From assembly GCA_017694495.1 (NCBI GenBank), contig JADIMU010000030.1, forward strand, positions 1-64,000: a DNA stretch of 64,000 nt, written 5' to 3'. Position numbers and translations under genes: made by a program. The notes under the pieces are model-generated. The model had not been told where the DNA came from. It saw only the letters and a program-made list of their open reading frames with translations, and searched no databases. Positions 60,162 through 64,000 of the stretch are shown piece after piece. The stretch's first letter is position 1, and every line of letters begins with the position of its first letter. Source of the DNA: Candidatus Aphodenecus pullistercoris (GTDB lineage Bacteria > Spirochaetota > Spirochaetia > Sphaerochaetales > Sphaerochaetaceae).

Positions 60162-60575
60162 ATGAGATACTACTACAGGACATATGACCCGATGTGGGGC
60201 TTCGACAAGCTTTTCAACGACGTGTTCAGCGGCTGGAGCGAGAGCGGCAGGAGGTTCCCTCCTGTGGACATCTACGAGACGGAGAAGGCCTTCGTCGTGG
60301 AGATGGAGCTCTCGGGCTACGGCGAGGACGATGTGGCGATGCATGTGGACAAGCACGTGCTGACGGTCTCGAGCGAGGGCGTCGGGAAGGAGAAGGACAG
60401 GGACTACATCGTGCGCGAGGTGGCGACACCTTCCTTCAAGAGGAGCTTCGCCTTGCCCGAGGGCGTTGACGAGGCTGCGATAGAGGCCAGAATGGCCGAT
60501 GGCGTGCTGACGGTGACGCTGCCCAAGAAGGCCGAGGACAGGCCGAGGCGCATCGAGGTCAGGATCGCACAGTAA
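60162..60575 (+). CDS. Hsp20/alpha-crystallin family protein
   Basis: FVVEMELSGYGEDDVAMHVDKHVLTVSSE...FKRSFALPEGVDEAAIEARMADGVLTVTLPK. Confidence 0.95.
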   Translation: MRYYYRTYDPMWGFDKLFNDVFSGWSESGRRFPPVDIYETEKAFVVEMELSGYGEDDVAMHVDKHVLTVSSEGVGKEKDRDYIVREVATPSFKRSFALPEGVDEAAIEARMADGVLTVTLPKKAEDRPRRIEVRIAQ

Positions 60576-60625
60576 CATACACAGGGGAGGCCTGCCCACA
60601 GCAGCGTACCCGATTGGATATTGGC

Positions 60626-60666
60626 GGCGCCGGTTGTCACGGAGAGAGGACAGCCGGCGCCCTTTT
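60626..60666 (+). terminator. intrinsic terminator after hsp20 pair
   Basis: 13-bp stem GGCGCCGGTTGTC/GACAGCCGGCGCC followed by CTTTTC. Confidence 0.85.
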
Positions 60667-60671
60667 CGTCA

Positions 60672-61520
60672 TCAGACACGCCTGTCGCTGCGGATGAAGG
60701 GTTCCTCGACCTTTTTGTCGATGAGCATTCCGTAGAGCTCTGGATGGCGGTAGCAGTTGCCATGCACTTCACTGCGGCGGTAGGCGCGCAGGGCCTCAAG
60801 GTCGAAGGATGCCGTGAAGAGTCCGCTTCCGCTTCCCGCCTTGAAGACGCACATATCCCTCGAGCCTTCTTCGCTGTAGGCGATGCCGTCGAAGAGGGTG
60901 GAGGCGCCGTTGCACTCTCCGACGCCCTCAGGGTAGTTGCATGTGGCGATGGCGAGCATGTTCTCGTAGGCGCGTGAGCGCAGCTGGCACAACCTGTTGA
61001 TCTCCATCGGGCATGCGTTGGGCGTGAGGATGAGCTCGGCGCCTTCAAGCATGAGGATGCGGGCGCTTTCGGGGAACTCCCTGTCGAAGCAGATCATGAT
61101 GCCGACATTGACCGGACCGGCCTTCGTCTCGAGCGTGCATGTTCTGAAGCCGTTTCCTGGACTCAGGTGCCGCTCGGCGGCGAAGTCGCATGTGTGGACC
61201 TTTGCATACTTCAGGACGATGCTTCCTGTCCGGTCGATGAGGAGGGCCGTGTTGCGCGCGCCTTCGTCAGTGGCCTCGAGCAGTGTCGCGAGGATGGCGA
61301 CCTCGTGCCTCCTGGCCAGGGTGCGGAAGCCTTCGACGTAGGCCGAGTCGAGTGTGAGTGCTCGGCTCAGCCAGACTTCAGGCTCCTCTTCGCTGATGCC
61401 GTAGCCTATGTTCCACATCTCGGGAAAGAGGAGGATGTCCGCACCCTGCCTTGCGGCCTGGGCGCAGATGTCCTCCACAGGTGTGGAGGGCTCGAGCTGG
61501 GCGAAGGCGATGGTGGGCAT
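60672..61520 (-). CDS. carbon-nitrogen hydrolase (nitrilase superfamily)
   Basis: LFPEMWNIG, KVHTCDFAAERHLSPG, VGIMICFDREFPESARILMLEGAELILTPNAC. Confidence 0.93.
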   Translation of the reverse strand: MPTIAFAQLEPSTPVEDICAQAARQGADILLFPEMWNIGYGISEEEPEVWLSRALTLDSAYVEGFRTLARRHEVAILATLLEATDEGARNTALLIDRTGSIVLKYAKVHTCDFAAERHLSPGNGFRTCTLETKAGPVNVGIMICFDREFPESARILMLEGAELILTPNACPMEINRLCQLRSRAYENMLAIATCNYPEGVGECNGASTLFDGIAYSEEGSRDMCVFKAGSGSGLFTASFDLEALRAYRRSEVHGNCYRHPELYGMLIDKKVEEPFIRSDRRV

Positions 61521-61521
61521 T

Positions 61522-64000
61522 TCAAATCTCCCTGACGATGTACTCCTGGCGCTGGAGGTAGCGGATCGCGTCGACGGCGGCGCTGGCGGCGCTCGTCGTG
61601 GTGGTGTAGGGGATCTTGTTCCTCATCGCCTCTGTGCGGATGTCGTCGTCGCTCTTCGTCGCATGGAAGCCCATGGGCGTGTTGATGACCAGATCGACCT
61701 TGTGGGCCCGGATCATGTCGACGATGTTCGGCCGGCCTTCGTGGACCTTGAGCACGACGTCGCACAGAACACCTTCGTCGAAGAGGTCGCGGGCCGTGCC
61801 GCGCGTCGCGAGGATGCTGAAGCCGAGCTCCTGGAGGGCCTTCGCGATCGGGACTATGGTCTTGCGGTCCTTGCGGTTCACGCTGATGACGACCCTGCCG
61901 CTGGTCGGAAGTCTATTGCCGGCTCCCGCCTGGCTCTTGGCATAGGCCTCTCCGAATGAGCGGCCCAGGCCGACGACCTCGCCAGTGCTCCTCATCTCGG
62001 GACCGAGCTGGGGATCGACGTTGACGAAGCGGTCGAAGGAGAAGACTGCCTCCTTGATGGCCCAGCCTGTATGGCAGCGGCCTTCGCCGATATTGGTCTT
62101 CGGGTCGACGAGGCCCTGGCTGACGAGGCTCTCGCCCAGCCAGACCTTCACAGCCTTCTCGATCAGGTTGACGCCGCTGGCCTTGCTGATGAAGGGCACT
62201 GTCCTGGAGGCGCGGGGGTTGACCTCTATGATGTAGAGCTTGCCGTCCTTCTCTGCGAACTGGATGTTCATCATGCCGCGCACGTTCAGCTCGCGGGCGA
62301 TCTTCAGCGTCCACTGCCTCATCTGCTCGAGGATCTCGGGCTTGCTCTTGTAGGGCGGGAAGACGGCCGCGGAGTCTCCGGAGTGGATGCCCGCCGCCTC
62401 GATGTGCTGGAGGATGCCTCCGATGTAGACGCTCTCGCCGTCGCACACTGCGTCGAGGTCGTACTCGAAGGCGTCCTCGAGGAACTGGTCGACGAGGACT
62501 GGAGAGTCCTTCGACAGTGTGACGTTGCCATTTGCCAGGAAGTCCTTCAGGCCGTCCTCGTCGTAGGCGATGAACATGCTCCGGCCGCCCAGGACGAAGG
62601 AGGGGCGCAGGAGGACGGGGAAGCCGATCTCCCGTGCCTTCTCGTAGACTTCCTCCTCGCATGAGGCCATGCGGTTCTCTGGCTGCCTCAAGCCAAGTCT
62701 TCTGACGAGGGCGCTGAACAGACCCCTGTCCTCCGTCTCGTCTATGCCTTCCAGACTGGTTCCGACGATCTCGGCACCACACTCCTCGAGGCGCTGTGCC
62801 ATGTTGAGCGGAGTCTGGCCGCCGAGCTGTACGATGACCTTGCGGCAGCCCTCCTTGCGCATGATCTCGATCACCTCTTCCGCGTTCAGCGGCGAGATGT
62901 AGAGCCTGTCCGAGATGTTGAAGTCGGTCGAGACGGTCTCCGGGTTGGAGTTGACCATGACCGTCTTGTGGCCATGGGCCCTCAGTGCCAGGGAGGCGAG
63001 GGTGCAGCATGTGTCGAACTCGAGGCCCTGTCCGATGCGGTTGGGGCCGCTTGCCACGATGATGACGGCGTCCTCGCCGAGGCCTTCACCCTCATCTTCC
63101 TCGCCATATGTCGTATAGCAGTAGGGTGTCAGAGCCTTGAACTCTCCGGCGCAGGTGTCGACGAAGTGGACGCATGCGTGGATGTCCTCCTCATCCCCCA
63201 GCCTGGCGACCTCATCCTCGCCCTTGCCTGAGAGGCAGGCGATGCGCCTGTCGCTCATGCCGAACCCTTTGGCTTCCAGAAGAAGCTTTGCCGTGAGCTC
63301 TTCCGTCCTCAGCCTCCGGTCCATGAGGGACTGCTCGTAGAGGCTGGAGAGGAAGAAGCGGTCGAAGCCGGTCAGGCGGCCAATCTCCTCGAGGCAGGAT
63401 TCTCCTTTCTCGCAGATGACTGTATAGGCGGCGAGCAGGCGCAGCGGGTGGGCCGAGCGGAGCAATGTGTCGACGTCGTTTGTCCTGCGGTCCAGCTCGA
63501 CGAGGCCTTCAAGCTTGCGCTCGCTGGCGCGGATGGCCTTGTTCAGACCTTCGCACATGTTGCGGCCCAGGGCCAGGGCCTCGCCGACGCTCCTCATCTG
63601 TGTGCCCAGCGCCGAGGAGGGAAGCGGGAACTTCTCGAGCTCGAAGCGGGGGACCTTGACCGCGACGTAGTCCAGAGCGGGCTCGAAGCATGAGGCGCTC
63701 TGGCCCGTGATCTCGTTCATGACTTCATCGAGGGTGTAGCCGACGGCCAGCTTGGCGCTGATGCGGGCAATCGGGAAGCCGGTCGCCTTGCTCGCCAGGG
63801 CGGAGGAGCGCGAGACGCGGGGATTCATCTCGATGACGACCATGCGGTCGCTGTCAGGCTTCATGGCGAACTGGACGTTGGAGCCGCCGCAGTCGACGCC
63901 GACGGCGCGCAGGATGTCAATCGAAGCGTCCCTCATCCTCTGGTACTGCCTGTCGGACAGGGTCTGGATCGGGGCGACCGTGATGCTGTCGCCGGTATGG
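61522..64000 (-). CDS. carB: carbamoyl-phosphate synthase large subunit (5' end outside window)
   Basis: [80 protein letters not shown]; the frame stays open upstream of M63936 to the window edge. Confidence 0.96.
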   Translation of the reverse strand, partial: HTGDSITVAPIQTLSDRQYQRMRDASIDILRAVGVDCGGSNVQFAMKPDSDRMVVIEMNPRVSRSSALASKATGFPIARISAKLAVGYTLDEVMNEITGQSASCFEPALDYVAVKVPRFELEKFPLPSSALGTQMRSVGEALALGRNMCEGLNKAIRASERKLEGLVELDRRTNDVDTLLRSAHPLRLLAAYTVICEKGESCLEEIGRLTGFDRFFLSSLYEQSLMDRRLRTEELTAKLLLEAKGFGMSDRRIACLSGKGEDEVARLGDEEDIHACVHFVDTCAGEFKALTPYCYTTYGEEDEGEGLGEDAVIIVASGPNRIGQGLEFDTCCTLASLALRAHGHKTVMVNSNPETVSTDFNISDRLYISPLNAEEVIEIMRKEGCRKVIVQLGGQTPLNMAQRLEECGAEIVGTSLEGIDETEDRGLFSALVRRLGLRQPENRMASCEEEVYEKAREIGFPVLLRPSFVLGGRSMFIAYDEDGLKDFLANGNVTLSKDSPVLVDQFLEDAFEYDLDAVCDGESVYIGGILQHIEAAGIHSGDSAAVFPPYKSKPEILEQMRQWTLKIARELNVRGMMNIQFAEKDGKLYIIEVNPRASRTVPFISKASGVNLIEKAVKVWLGESLVSQGLVDPKTNIGEGRCHTGWAIKEAVFSFDRFVNVDPQLGPEMRSTGEVVGLGRSFGEAYAKSQAGAGNRLPTSGRVVISVNRKDRKTIVPIAKALQELGFSILATRGTARDLFDEGVLCDVVLKVHEGRPNIVDMIRAHKVDLVINTPMGFHATKSDDDIRTEAMRNKIPYTTTTSAASAAVDAIRYLQRQEYIVREI

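Overview
The window is a dense, mostly high-GC bacterial chromosome segment. The encoded protein types suggest a spirochaete (Sphaerochaeta/Treponema-like), which is an inference. Most of it is ordinary backbone: acyl-ACP thioesterase, rsmD, recG, yggT, dnaE, ligA, a PFK, feoA-feoA-feoB, glgA, proS, ilvA/tdcB-type deaminase, znuA/C/B with a Fur/Zur regulator, MATE, aspS, two hsp20 genes and a partial carB. Several non-routine signals stand out. (1) Upstream of feo (about 30500-30635) there is a promoter-hairpin-terminator unit encoding a putative ~100-nt RNA. It carries two copies of UUUACCUCCUUUU (anti-Shine-Dalgarno) in an imperfect tandem repeat and has an alternative pairing that would break its terminator. 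(2) A putative defence-type island at about 13.1-21.5 kb holds a WYL regulator, a 78-aa protein with a duplicated Asp-box-like motif coupled to an ankyrin-repeat protein, and two adjacent non-identical DUF262 (DGQQR) proteins, only one of which has a DUF1524/HNH domain. TGTG-N6-CACA palindromes precede both downstream transcription units. (3) A three-gene xanthine-dehydrogenase-like complex has a molybdopterin subunit lacking the expected Gly-rich motif. (4) Two tandem sigma-54-like -24/-12 elements, with an upstream inverted repeat, precede the hsp20 pair. (5) A 29-nt palindrome overlaps the promoter of a near-leaderless fur/zur gene. (6) Other items are a FeoB-associated Cys-rich/HMA fusion, an AAA_15/21-type ATPase with altered catalytic motifs, and a DUF6062 gene with an apparent frameshift. 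All assignments come from reading the sequence; no database search was run.
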